A stretch of DNA of 64,000 bases from Bradyrhizobium sp. BRP22. Lineage in GTDB: Bacteria; Pseudomonadota; Alphaproteobacteria; Rhizobiales; Xanthobacteraceae. The stretch spans positions 124,001 to 188,000 of the forward strand of contig NZ_JADYVX010000003.1 of assembly GCF_020194175.1 (NCBI RefSeq). The letters run 5' to 3'. The notes beneath the pieces are model-generated. The model saw only the letters and a program-made list of their open reading frames with translations, ran no database searches and had not been told where the DNA came from. Each line of letters begins with the position of its first letter. Position 1 is the first letter of the stretch. Below are positions 51,351-60,263 of the stretch, one piece after another. The position numbers and the translations under genes are program-made.

Positions 51351-54254
51351 TCACATCTCCTGTCGCTTGTGTTCGGGATCGTAGAACGGGGTCGGCACCA
51401 CTTCGGCCTGCACCATGCGCCCGCCATCGACGCGAATCTGGAACCGCGCGCCGACAGCATTCTTCCCGGCGGGCAGGTAGGCGAGACCGATCACCTTGTT
51501 CAAAGTCGGCGACAGCGCCACAGACGTGACGCGGCCGGCGATATCGCCGTTCTCGATCACCAGGTGATTCTCCTTCGGCATGTCGGCCGTCGCTGCCACG
51601 GTGAAGCCGGTCAGCACGCGCCGTGCACCCTTGGCGATCTGCATGTCGACGGAACGCTTGCCGAGATAGGCCGGCTTGGTCTTCGACAAGGCCCACGTCA
51701 TGCCGGCTTCGGCCGGGTGAGTGAGACCGTCGGTGTCCTGGCCGACGATGATGTGCCCTTTCTCCAGCCGCAGCACGCGCTGGGCCTCCACGCCGAAGGG
51801 CTTGATGCCGAATGATTTGCCGGCCTCCATCAGTCGATCCCACAGCCTGGCGCCGAAGGCTGACGGACAACGGATCTCGTATCCGAGTTCGCCGACGAAG
51901 CCGACGCGCAGCACGCGCACGGGAATGCCGGCGAGATGTCCGGTGCGAACGCCGAGATAGGGGAATGCGGCGGTCGAGAAGTCGATGTCGCTTTCGAGCT
52001 GTTCGATCACGCTACGTGCGCGGGGACCGGCAATGTTGATGCCCGCGTAGGCCGCCGTGACCGCGGCGATATCGACGTCCAGACGCCACTGTTGGTTCCA
52101 GAAGCTCATCAGCCGGTAGACCTGATCGGCCGCGCCGGTCGTGGCGGTGACGTAGAAGTGCTGTTGGTGCAGCCGGCAGGCGACACCGTCATCGATGATG
52201 ACGCCGGTCTCGTCGGTCAAAAGGGTGTAGCGGGCCCGGCCGACGGGCTGGTTCAGGTAGTTGAACGTGTAGATGCGATCGAGGAAGGCCGCGGCATCGG
52301 GGCCGCGGATATCGAAGCCGCCGAGCGTCGAGACGTCAATGAGGCCGACATTGTCACGAACGGCTTTCACCTCGGCGGTGATCACAGCCGCGCTGTTGCC
52401 CTTCGGTCCGTAATAGGCGGGACGCAGCCACAGTCCGGCCGGCATCATCTGTGCGCCGAGCGCAAGATGCCGGTCGTGCATCGCCGTCAGCCGCGTCGGC
52501 TCGAACCCGCGCCCGGCGAGGTGGCCGAATTTTTCCGGCACCAGCGGCGGACGAAACGTCGTGGTGCCGACCGCCTCGACCTTGCGCTTCGTCTCACGCG
52601 CAACCAGGCGGATGGTGTTGAGATTGGCGTGGCGCCCCTGGCTCGGACCGAGGCCCGCGGTCGAATAGCGTTTGACGAGCTGGATATCGTCGTAGCCGTC
52701 ATGCACGGAATCGACGATGTCGCGTGTGCGCAGGTCCTCGTCGAAATCGATGAAGTCCTTGCCGTGCGCGGCTTCGGTGATCGGCCACGGGTGCGTGACG
52801 TCGCTTGCTGTTGCATCCGCGACCGGCGCTGGCGGCGCCGCGCCTTGCCCGAGCGCTGCCTTCGCTGCTGCTTGCCCCACGCTTGTCCCGTGCGCACAGG
52901 CGAGATCATCCGACCATGCGCCGGCAACCGAGCCCGCAAGGCTGACGCCCGGCGGCAGGTCCGCCGCGCGATGCATGGCGATCGACGGATCGTAGGCGAC
53001 CTTCGCACCGGTGTGGCAGGCGAGGTTGATGGCCGGCGTGTAGCCCGCGCTCATCAGGACGAGATCGCAACCGATCCATTCCGGCGGACCGCGCCTGTCC
53101 CGGTCGATGATCGAAGCGGCTGCGACAGCCTCGACACGCCGGCGGCCACGGGCCTCGATCAGTGTCGAACCGGGGATGATGCGGATACCCCGGGCTCTCG
53201 CGGCCGCGCCGGCGCCATCCTCGACATTGTTTCTGAGGTCGACGACGGCCGCGACGGCGATGCCGGCATCGAGAAGGTCAAGCGCGGCGTCGTAGCCGAA
53301 CCGGTTGGCCGTGGCAACGACGGCGCGAGTGCCGGGCTTGACGCCATAGAGCCGCATCAAGCGCTGGGCCGCATCGGCGAACATGATGCCGGGCAGGTCG
53401 TTGGCGGCGAACACGATCGGCTGGTCATAGCCACCGGTTGCGAGCACCGTCTGGCTGGTGCGGATCTTGTAAAGGCGATTGTCTTTCAGGGCTAACGCCC
53501 AATTGTCGGCGAACAGGCCGCTCACCGTCGTGTCGGTCATGACGCGCAGGTTCGGCAGCGCCTCTGCGCGCGACGACAGCTCGAGCCGTCTGGTCTCTGC
53601 GTTTGGGCGGCTGCCATTGATTCTTCCGTACAACAGCGATCCGCCGACAACAGGCCATTCGTCGATCAGCAGCGTTTCAGCGCCGGCTTCGGCTGCGGCG
53701 ATGGCCGCACACAAGCCGGCCGGTCCGCCGCCCACGACAAGGATGTCACTAAATAGATATTGCTTGTCGAAATAGCCGTGCGGCGCCTTCGGATCGAGCG
53801 ATCCAAGGCCGGCCAGCGCGCGGATCGGCTTCTCGAAAAAACGCCAGGCCCCGTGGGGGCGAAAGAATGTCTTGTAGTAGAAGCCGACCGGGAGAAAGCG
53901 CGAGAACAGGCCGAGCAAGGCCAGCCAGTCCCGATCGAGCGTGCCGAAGCGATTGATCGACGTTACGGCTATTCCTTCCGCGATCCTGTGGCGGTCGCCG
54001 CGGACGTTGGGTTCGGGCCCGACCTGAACCAGGCTGTTGGAATCGTGCCCGGCCATCGTCAGCGCGCCGCGTGGGCGGTGATATTTGAAGGAGCGCGACA
54101 GCACGTGTCGCCCCGAAGCCATCAGTGCGCTGGCGATGACGTCCCCGGAAAATCCCTGGAAGCGAATGCCGTCGAAGCTGAACGTGACCGGACGCTCGCG
54201 GTCGAGCAACAAGCCCCATGGACCGGCCGGCAGTCTGAGTTGGTTTGCCGTCAT
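51351..54254 (-). CDS. mgdC: N-methylglutamate dehydrogenase / sarcosine oxidase alpha-like subunit
   Basis: A 967-residue SoxA-family subunit. An N-terminal ferredoxin-like domain (about 20-100) lacks cluster cysteines. An NAD/FAD Rossmann domain begins with VVGGGPAG near residue 173. A GCV_T (aminomethyltransferase-like) domain covers about 590-960 and is expected to transfer the oxidised methyl group to tetrahydrofolate. The start overlaps mgdB by 4 bp (ATGA). The enzyme oxidises the N-methyl group of N-methylglutamate or sarcosine. Gene context favours N-methylglutamate. Confidence 0.88.
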   Translation of the reverse strand: MTANQLRLPAGPWGLLLDRERPVTFSFDGIRFQGFSGDVIASALMASGRHVLSRSFKYHRPRGALTMAGHDSNSLVQVGPEPNVRGDRHRIAEGIAVTSINRFGTLDRDWLALLGLFSRFLPVGFYYKTFFRPHGAWRFFEKPIRALAGLGSLDPKAPHGYFDKQYLFSDILVVGGGPAGLCAAIAAAEAGAETLLIDEWPVVGGSLLYGRINGSRPNAETRRLELSSRAEALPNLRVMTDTTVSGLFADNWALALKDNRLYKIRTSQTVLATGGYDQPIVFAANDLPGIMFADAAQRLMRLYGVKPGTRAVVATANRFGYDAALDLLDAGIAVAAVVDLRNNVEDGAGAAARARGIRIIPGSTLIEARGRRRVEAVAAASIIDRDRRGPPEWIGCDLVLMSAGYTPAINLACHTGAKVAYDPSIAMHRAADLPPGVSLAGSVAGAWSDDLACAHGTSVGQAAAKAALGQGAAPPAPVADATASDVTHPWPITEAAHGKDFIDFDEDLRTRDIVDSVHDGYDDIQLVKRYSTAGLGPSQGRHANLNTIRLVARETKRKVEAVGTTTFRPPLVPEKFGHLAGRGFEPTRLTAMHDRHLALGAQMMPAGLWLRPAYYGPKGNSAAVITAEVKAVRDNVGLIDVSTLGGFDIRGPDAAAFLDRIYTFNYLNQPVGRARYTLLTDETGVIIDDGVACRLHQQHFYVTATTGAADQVYRLMSFWNQQWRLDVDIAAVTAAYAGINIAGPRARSVIEQLESDIDFSTAAFPYLGVRTGHLAGIPVRVLRVGFVGELGYEIRCPSAFGARLWDRLMEAGKSFGIKPFGVEAQRVLRLEKGHIIVGQDTDGLTHPAEAGMTWALSKTKPAYLGKRSVDMQIAKGARRVLTGFTVAATADMPKENHLVIENGDIAGRVTSVALSPTLNKVIGLAYLPAGKNAVGARFQIRVDGGRMVQAEVVPTPFYDPEHKRQEM

Positions 54255-54520
54255 GGTGCGTGATCCGCAAAGTATTCGGCCGGGCTCTTGGTCCAGAGGA
54301 TCTCATCGGTCAGCCGGTTGCGGCGGGCGATGAACCAGTTGTTGCTGGGTGCGTGAACCCACCATTCGTCGACCTCGCCGGCGAGGTTGTCCTCGATGAA
54401 GAGATAGTCGGTCCATTCCCGGTCGGTGCATGACGGATCCGGCGTGCGCTTGACATCGCCGATCCAGACGAACTCCTGGATGTTGCGCGGGCCGTTGAGC
54501 GGACAGTTCATGATTTTCAT
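54251..54520 (-). CDS. mgdB: N-methylglutamate dehydrogenase / sarcosine oxidase delta-like subunit
   Basis: An 89-residue SoxD-family subunit starting MKIMNCPLNGPRNIQEFVW. Standard SoxD binds zinc through a CPxCG pair and later His/Cys; here the first pair is C-P-L-N-G and the HxxGC segment reads HAPSNNWF, so the zinc ligands are mostly missing. The remaining fold (WTDYLFIEDNLAGEVDEWW) is intact. It overlaps the alpha gene by 4 bp and lies 10 bp after the beta gene. Confidence 0.85.
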   Translation of the reverse strand: MKIMNCPLNGPRNIQEFVWIGDVKRTPDPSCTDREWTDYLFIEDNLAGEVDEWWVHAPSNNWFIARRNRLTDEILWTKSPAEYFADHAP

Positions 54521-54530
54521 GGCGGCAACG

Positions 54531-55817
54531 TCAGTGACCGACCGAGGCGGCGCCTTTTTCGCCGACCAGGTCGAAGCTGTGAAAGCGATCGAGTGCGAAG
54601 GGTTTCAGAAGGTCCGGCTGGCGGCCGGTGGCGACGCATTCGGCCATCCGGAAGCCGCACACCGGCGTCGCCTTGAAGCCCCAGGTGCCCCAGCCGGAAT
54701 CGACGTAGTAGCCGCGGATCGGCGTCAGTCCCATGATGGGTGAGAAGTCCGGCGTCATGTCGGCAAGGCCGGCCCATTGCCGCAGCACGCGCAGCTCGGC
54801 CATGAAGGGAAACAGCTCGAGCATGTGCGCCATCAACCCTTCCTTGAAGTCGAGCGTGGAGCGCGCCGAATAGAGCCCGTAAGGATCGGTCGCGCCGCCC
54901 ATCACCATCTCGCCGCGCGCGCTTTGCGAGATGTAGACATGCAGCGAGCCCGATACGACGATCTGGTCGAGGATCGGCTTCACCGGCTCGGACACGCAGG
55001 CCTGCAGCGGAATCGTCTTGATCGGCAGCCGAAAACCGGCAAGTGCAGAGACCCTGCTGGAAGAGCCGGCGACCGCCTGCATGACCTTGCCGGCGTAGAT
55101 CGTGCCGCGGGTGGTCTCGACACCGACGGCGCGGTCGCCTTCCTTCAGGATGCCGGTGACCTCGGTGCCGGGATGGACCTCGACGCCGCGCGCCATTGCG
55201 CCCTTGGCGTAGCCCCACGCCACCGCATCATGCCGCGCCAATGCTCCCGGAGGATGATAGAGCGCGCCGAGGATGGGATAGCGAACCTTGTCCGACACGT
55301 TCATGACCGGACAGAGCCGCGCCACCTCGTCGGCATCGATCACCTCGGAATCAACGCCGAGATGCTTGTTGACCTCGGCGCGCCAGCGCGCCGTGCGCAT
55401 CGCGGCATCGGTATGCGCGAGCGTGAAGTGGCCGCGCTCCGAATACATGATGTTGATGTCGAGCTCTTCGGAAAGGCCGCGAAACAGCTCGACCGATTCC
55501 TTGTAGAAGGCGACGCCCTCCGGGGTCAGATAGTTGGCGCGAATGATCGTGGTGTTGCGCGCGGTATTGCCGCCGCCCATCCAGGCCTTGTCGAGCACGG
55601 CAATGTTGGTGATGCCGTGACGGCTCGCGAGATAATAGGCGGTTGCCAGGCCATGGCCGCCGGCGCCGATGATGACGATGTCGTAATTCCTCTTCAGCTC
55701 CGGATGCCAGCGGAACTGCGGCGCGTCCCGATGTCTCGGATTCAGGCCGTATTTCAACAGTGCGAAAGGCAAGCGTGCCTCCGTTAGGCGTTGCGACGGC
55801 TGCTTGGTCCGTTGCAT
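54531..55817 (-). CDS. mgdA: N-methylglutamate dehydrogenase / sarcosine oxidase beta-like subunit
   Basis: A 428-residue DAO-family flavoprotein with the FAD fingerprint GAGGHGLATAYYL (residues 51-56 for GAGGHG) and the conserved GGNTARNTTIIRANYL, where SoxB binds FAD/FMN. It ends with MTPDFSPIMG and DSGWGTWGFKATP, typical of SoxB. It is the catalytic subunit that oxidises the N-methyl amine. Its promoter shares the 133-bp gap with mgsA on the other strand. Confidence 0.88.
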   Translation of the reverse strand: MQRTKQPSQRLTEARLPFALLKYGLNPRHRDAPQFRWHPELKRNYDIVIIGAGGHGLATAYYLASRHGITNIAVLDKAWMGGGNTARNTTIIRANYLTPEGVAFYKESVELFRGLSEELDINIMYSERGHFTLAHTDAAMRTARWRAEVNKHLGVDSEVIDADEVARLCPVMNVSDKVRYPILGALYHPPGALARHDAVAWGYAKGAMARGVEVHPGTEVTGILKEGDRAVGVETTRGTIYAGKVMQAVAGSSSRVSALAGFRLPIKTIPLQACVSEPVKPILDQIVVSGSLHVYISQSARGEMVMGGATDPYGLYSARSTLDFKEGLMAHMLELFPFMAELRVLRQWAGLADMTPDFSPIMGLTPIRGYYVDSGWGTWGFKATPVCGFRMAECVATGRQPDLLKPFALDRFHSFDLVGEKGAASVGH

Positions 55818-55847
55818 CGGCGCGCGAGAGGATGCCCGACGCAGGTC

Positions 55848-55888
55848 AGTTTCACAATAGGAAACTTAATTTATTGATGTTGAAATTA
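55848..55888. promoter_or_regulatory. two AT-rich inverted repeats in the mgd-mgs divergent promoter
   Basis: AGTTTC / GAAACT with a 7-bp spacer (55848-55866) is directly followed by TAATTT / AAATTA with a 10-bp spacer (55867-55888). Both are perfect 6-bp arms in the gap between divergent mgdA and mgsA. They are candidate binding sites for the XRE-cupin regulator and would allow joint control of both halves of the pathway. Confidence 0.5.
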
Positions 55889-55950
55889 GCCAAAAGCCTT
55901 GCTAGGAATCCGGCACCGTCGCGTTCGGTCCGGAAGCAGGGTGAAATTCG

Positions 55951-56844
55951 ATGTGCGGGATTGTCGGCCTTTTCATCAAGGACAAGGCACTCGAGCCACA
56001 GCTCGGCAAGCTGCTTGCTGGCATGCTGGCGACGATGTGCGACCGCGGCCCTGACAGCGCAGGCTTCGCCGTCTACGGATCCGATGAGTCCGGGTCTCGC
56101 AAGATCACCGTGCAGTCGCCGGATCCTGCGCTGTTCAGCGGTCTTGACGCCGCACTGGGCGACGCACTCGGCGCCAAGCTGCAGATGACCGTCAGGGATA
56201 CGCATGCGGTGCTTCGCCTGGAAGCTGCGCAGGCGGATCAGGCGAAGCAATTGCTGCGCGAAAACTATCCGCACTTGCGGGTGATGGGCGTCGGCGAGCG
56301 CATCGAGATCTACAAGGAGGTCGGCTATCCCACCGGCGTCGCCGAGCGCTTCGGTCTTGCATCGATGAGCGGCAGCCATGGCATCGGGCATACGCGGATG
56401 GCGACGGAATCAGCGGTGACGACGATGGGCGCGCATCCGTTCTCGACCGGCAGCGATCAATGCCTGGTGCATAATGGTTCGCTGTCCAACCACAACAATC
56501 TGCGCCGCGAGCTCAAGCATGGGGGCATGACCTTCGAGACCGAGAACGATACCGAAGTCGCTGCAGCCTATCTGACGGCGCAGATGGACAGCGGCCTCAG
56601 CCTTGGCGATGCCTTGCAGAAGAGCCTCGACGATCTCGATGGCTTCTACACCTTTGTCGTCGGCACCCGCGACGGTTTCGGCGTACTGCGCGATCCGATC
56701 GCCTGCAAGCCCGCTGTGCTGGCCGAGACGGATCAATATGTCGCCTTCGGTTCGGAATACCGGGCCCTCGTGGGATTGCCTGACATCGACGGCGCGAAAG
56801 TCTGGGAGCCGGAGCCTGCCACCGTGTATTTCTGGGGACGTTGA
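55951..56844 (+). CDS. mgsA: N-methylglutamate synthase subunit A (class II glutamine amidotransferase)
   Basis: A 297-residue class II amidotransferase (GlxB-like). Met1 is followed by Cys2, the N-terminal nucleophile (MCGIVGLF). RGPDSAGFA, GHTRMATES and VHNGSLSNH are the glutamine-binding motifs. It corresponds to the N-terminal domain of glutamate synthase as a separate protein. In the N-methylglutamate pathway it works with subunits B and C. The mgsB start is 2 bp after its stop. Confidence 0.9.
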   Translation: MCGIVGLFIKDKALEPQLGKLLAGMLATMCDRGPDSAGFAVYGSDESGSRKITVQSPDPALFSGLDAALGDALGAKLQMTVRDTHAVLRLEAAQADQAKQLLRENYPHLRVMGVGERIEIYKEVGYPTGVAERFGLASMSGSHGIGHTRMATESAVTTMGAHPFSTGSDQCLVHNGSLSNHNNLRRELKHGGMTFETENDTEVAAAYLTAQMDSGLSLGDALQKSLDDLDGFYTFVVGTRDGFGVLRDPIACKPAVLAETDQYVAFGSEYRALVGLPDIDGAKVWEPEPATVYFWGR

Positions 56845-56846
56845 TC

Positions 56847-57536
56847 ATGCCGACCGTGGATCTCGCGGCGACCGAACTGCGTGCGCTCAATCAGGCGCTG
56901 CATGAATTGAGCGACGGCACCAACGAGAGCCGGTGGGAGATCGTCAACCCGCGCGGCTCGCATGCGGTCGCGGTCGGCGTCAACGCGCCGGTGGAGATCG
57001 ATATCCGCGGGAGCCTCGGCTACTATTGCGCCGGCATGAACCGGCGGGCGAAAATCACCGTTCATGGTTCGGTGGGGCCTGGCGTGGCCGAGAACATGAT
57101 GTCCGGCGAAGTCGTCGTCAAAGGCGATGCCAGCCAATATGCGGGCGCGACAGGCCAGGGCGGCCTGCTCGTGATCGAAGGCAACGCATCGTCCCGTTGC
57201 GGCATCTCGATGAAGGGCATCGATATCGTCGTGCGCGGCAATATCGGCCACATGTCCGCATTCATGGCCCAGGCCGGCCATCTCGTCGTCTGCGGCAATG
57301 CCGGTGATGCGCTCGGCGATTCGATCTATGAGGCAAAGCTGTTCGTGCGTGGCTCGGTGAAGAGCCTCGGCGCCGACTGCATCGAAAAGCCGATGCGGCC
57401 GGAACATATTGAGGTGGTTGCAAAATTGCTTGACCGCGCCGGCATCACCGACATCAAGGCGCAGGAATTCAGGCGCTATGGCTCGGCGCGCAAGCTCTAC
57501 AATTTCAATATCGATCATGCGGATGCCTATGGCTAG
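56847..57536 (+). CDS. mgsB: N-methylglutamate synthase subunit B (GXGXG domain)
   Basis: A 229-residue right-handed beta-helix of the glutamate synthase GXGXG family (GlxC-like), with repeated turns such as VHGSVGPGVAENMMSGEVVV and VRGNIGHMSAFMAQAGHLVV. It corresponds to the C-terminal domain of the glutamate synthase large subunit. The ATG at 56847 follows the mgsA stop by 2 bp. It is a structural subunit of the complex with mgsA and mgsC. Confidence 0.9.
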   Translation: MPTVDLAATELRALNQALHELSDGTNESRWEIVNPRGSHAVAVGVNAPVEIDIRGSLGYYCAGMNRRAKITVHGSVGPGVAENMMSGEVVVKGDASQYAGATGQGGLLVIEGNASSRCGISMKGIDIVVRGNIGHMSAFMAQAGHLVVCGNAGDALGDSIYEAKLFVRGSVKSLGADCIEKPMRPEHIEVVAKLLDRAGITDIKAQEFRRYGSARKLYNFNIDHADAYG

Positions 57537-57583
57537 CCGTTGAATCCCCACATCTCCATTCATGGTCAATCGCGCGGCACCGC

Positions 57584-58912
57584 ATGTCCTATACAAATCC
57601 TCCGACCGTTCCCCGCAAATCGCACACTTTCGACGACTATACCTTGTCGGAGATCCGTCGTGCCGCCACGACCGGCATCTATGACATCCGCGGTGCGGGC
57701 GCGAAGCGGAAAGTGCCGCATTTCGATGACCTGCTGTTTTTGGGCGCATCGATGTCGCGCTATCCGCTGGAGGGCTATCGTGAGCGGTGCGATACCGATG
57801 TGGTTCTCGGTTCGCGCCATGCGAAGAAGCCGCTGCATCTCAAGATTCCGATCACGATCGCCGGCATGAGTTTTGGTTCGCTCTCGGCCAACGCCAAGGA
57901 GGCGCTGGGCCGCGGCGCGACGATCGCGGGCACCTCGACCACCACCGGCGACGGCGGCATGTCGCCCGAGGAGCGCGGCCAGTCCAAGACGCTGGTCTAT
58001 CAATATCTGCCCTCGCGCTACGGCATGAATCCGGAGGATCTGCTGAAAGCAGACGCGATCGAGATCGTGATCGGGCAGGGCGCAAAGCCCGGTGGCGGCG
58101 GCATGCTGCTGGGGCAGAAGATCACCGATCGGGTCGCGGCGATGCGAACCCTGCCGAAGGGCATCGATCAGCGCTCCGCGTCGCGGCATCCGGACTGGAC
58201 CGGGCCCGACGATCTCGAAATCAAGATCCTCGAGCTGCGGGAAATCACCGACTGGCAGAAGCCGATCTTCGTCAAGGTCGGCGGCGCCCGCCCATATTAT
58301 GACGTCGCGCTGGCAGTGAAGTCGGGCGCCGACGTGATCGTCGTCGATGGCATGCAGGGCGGCACCGCGGCGACGCAGGAAGTCTTCATCGAGAATGTCG
58401 GCATGCCGACGCTGGCCTGCATCCGCCCCGCGGTGCAGGCGCTGCAGGATCTCGGCATGCATCGCAAGGTGCAGCTCATCATCTCCGGCGGCATCCGCAA
58501 TGGCGGTGATGTGGCCAAGGCGCTCGCGCTCGGCGCCGACGCGGTTTCGATCGGGACCGCGGCGCTGGTCGCGCTCGGCGACAACGATCCCACTCACGAG
58601 GCTGAGTACGAGAAGCTCGGCACCACCGCCGGCGCGTATGACGACTGGCATGAGGGCAAGGACCCCGCCGGCATCACCACGCAGGACCCTGAATTGATGG
58701 CGCGGCTCGATCCGGTTCTCGCCGGTCGTCGCCTCGCCAACTACCTGAAAGTTATGACCCTGGAGGCACAGACAATCGCCCGTGCCTGCGGACATAACCA
58801 CCTGCACAATCTGGAGCCGGAGGATTTGTGCGCTCTAACCGTTGAAGCCGCCGCGATGGCACGCGTGCCACTCGCCGGGACCGATTGGATCCCGGGTCGC
58901 GACCGGCTTTAG
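57584..58912 (+). CDS. mgsC: N-methylglutamate synthase subunit C (FMN-binding glutamate synthase domain)
   Basis: A 442-residue glutamate-synthase central-domain protein (GlxD-like). FMN-site segments are ITIAGMSFGSLSANAKEALG, IEIVIGQGAKPGGGGML, VVDGMQGGTAATQEVF and LIISGGIRNGGDVAKALALGADAVSIG. The usual three cysteines of the glutamate synthase 3Fe-4S cluster are not evident as a cluster; single Cys occur near CGHNHLH. With mgsA and mgsB it makes N-methylglutamate from gamma-glutamylmethylamide and 2-oxoglutarate. Confidence 0.9.
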   Translation: MSYTNPPTVPRKSHTFDDYTLSEIRRAATTGIYDIRGAGAKRKVPHFDDLLFLGASMSRYPLEGYRERCDTDVVLGSRHAKKPLHLKIPITIAGMSFGSLSANAKEALGRGATIAGTSTTTGDGGMSPEERGQSKTLVYQYLPSRYGMNPEDLLKADAIEIVIGQGAKPGGGGMLLGQKITDRVAAMRTLPKGIDQRSASRHPDWTGPDDLEIKILELREITDWQKPIFVKVGGARPYYDVALAVKSGADVIVVDGMQGGTAATQEVFIENVGMPTLACIRPAVQALQDLGMHRKVQLIISGGIRNGGDVAKALALGADAVSIGTAALVALGDNDPTHEAEYEKLGTTAGAYDDWHEGKDPAGITTQDPELMARLDPVLAGRRLANYLKVMTLEAQTIARACGHNHLHNLEPEDLCALTVEAAAMARVPLAGTDWIPGRDRL

Positions 58913-58949
58913 CGGGTTCTCGTCAACCGCCAATGAAAGAGAAAGCGTC

Positions 58950-60257
58950 GTGTCCCAGGATCTGGCTTCCCTCGCGAAAGACCGAGGCATTCGCTATTTC
59001 ATGATCTCGTTCACGGACCTGTTTGGCGTGCAGCGCGCCAAGCTGGTCCCGGCGTCCGCCATTGCGGACATGCAGAAGGACGGCGCGGGGTTTGCGGGCT
59101 TTGCGACCTGGCTCGATATGACACCGGCACATCCGGACCTGTTTGCGATGCCGGATGCGACCGCAGTGGTGCAATTGCCCTGGCGCAAGGATGTGGCGTG
59201 GGTGCCGGCGGACTGCGTGATGGACGAAAAGCTGGTGTTGCAGGCCCCGCGCACGATCCTGAAGAATATCGTTGCCAACGCTGCCGCGCGGGGATTGCGG
59301 GTCAGGACCGGTGTGGAAGCCGAGTTCTTCCTGATCGAGCCCGACGGCGCGGGCATCTCCGACGCAAAGGACAATGCCAGCAAGCCCTGTTACGACCAGC
59401 AGGCCCTGATGCGCCGTTACGACGTGATCGCCGAGATCTGCGACTACATGCAGGAACTCGGCTGGCATCCCTATCAAAATGACCACGAGGATGCGAACGG
59501 CCAGTTCGAGATGAACTGGGCGTTCGATGATGCGCTCATCACCGCGGACCGGCATTCTTTCTTCAAGTTCATGGTGCGCTCGATCGCGGAGAAGCACGGC
59601 CTGCGCGCAACCTTCATGCCGAAGCCGTTCCCGAATCTCACCGGCTCCGGCTGCCATGTTCACGTCTCGGTCTGGGACGAGGCAGGCAATAAGAACCAGT
59701 TTCATGATGACGACGATGAGATGGGCCTGTCGAAACAGGGCTATCACTTCCTCGGCGGAATCATGAGGCACGCCGAAGCCATCGCGGCCATCACCAATCC
59801 GACCGTGAACAGCTACAAGCGGATCAATGCGCCGCGCACGATTTCGGGGGCGACCTGGTCGCCGAATACGGTGACCTGGACCGGCAACAACCGCACCCAC
59901 ATGGTTCGCGTTCCAGGCAAGGGCCGTTTCGAGTTGCGGTTGGCGGATGGTGCAGCAAATCCGTATCTGCTGCAGGCGGTCATTATCGCTGTCGGCCTCG
60001 ATGGCATTGAATCGAAGGCGGATCCGGGCAAGCGCCTCGACATCGATATGTACGCGCTCGGCCATACCGTGAAGGACGCGCCGAGGCTTCCGCTCAACCT
60101 GCTCGATGCGCTCCGAGCTTTCGACAAGGACGTGAGCCTCAAGACCGCGCTCGGAGCGGAGTTTTCGGAAGCCTATGTCAACCTGAAGCAGCAGGAATGG
60201 AACAGCTATACCGCGCACTTTACCCAATGGGAGCGCGACGCGACGCTCGATATCTGA
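58950..60257 (+). CDS. gmaS: gamma-glutamylmethylamide synthetase / type III glutamine synthetase-like
   Basis: A 435-residue glutamine-synthetase-family ligase. Start at the GTG at 58950 (VSQDLASLAKDRGIRYFMIS), which fits the family start; the open frame upstream overlaps mgsC. It has EAEFFLIEPDG, NGQFEMNWAFDDAL and GSGCHVHVSVWD, metal and ATP sites of the fold. Directly after mgsABC it should ligate methylamine to glutamate with ATP. An ordinary type III glutamine synthetase cannot be excluded by sequence alone. Confidence 0.85.
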   Translation: MSQDLASLAKDRGIRYFMISFTDLFGVQRAKLVPASAIADMQKDGAGFAGFATWLDMTPAHPDLFAMPDATAVVQLPWRKDVAWVPADCVMDEKLVLQAPRTILKNIVANAAARGLRVRTGVEAEFFLIEPDGAGISDAKDNASKPCYDQQALMRRYDVIAEICDYMQELGWHPYQNDHEDANGQFEMNWAFDDALITADRHSFFKFMVRSIAEKHGLRATFMPKPFPNLTGSGCHVHVSVWDEAGNKNQFHDDDDEMGLSKQGYHFLGGIMRHAEAIAAITNPTVNSYKRINAPRTISGATWSPNTVTWTGNNRTHMVRVPGKGRFELRLADGAANPYLLQAVIIAVGLDGIESKADPGKRLDIDMYALGHTVKDAPRLPLNLLDALRAFDKDVSLKTALGAEFSEAYVNLKQQEWNSYTAHFTQWERDATLDI

Positions 60258-60263
60258 ACCAGT

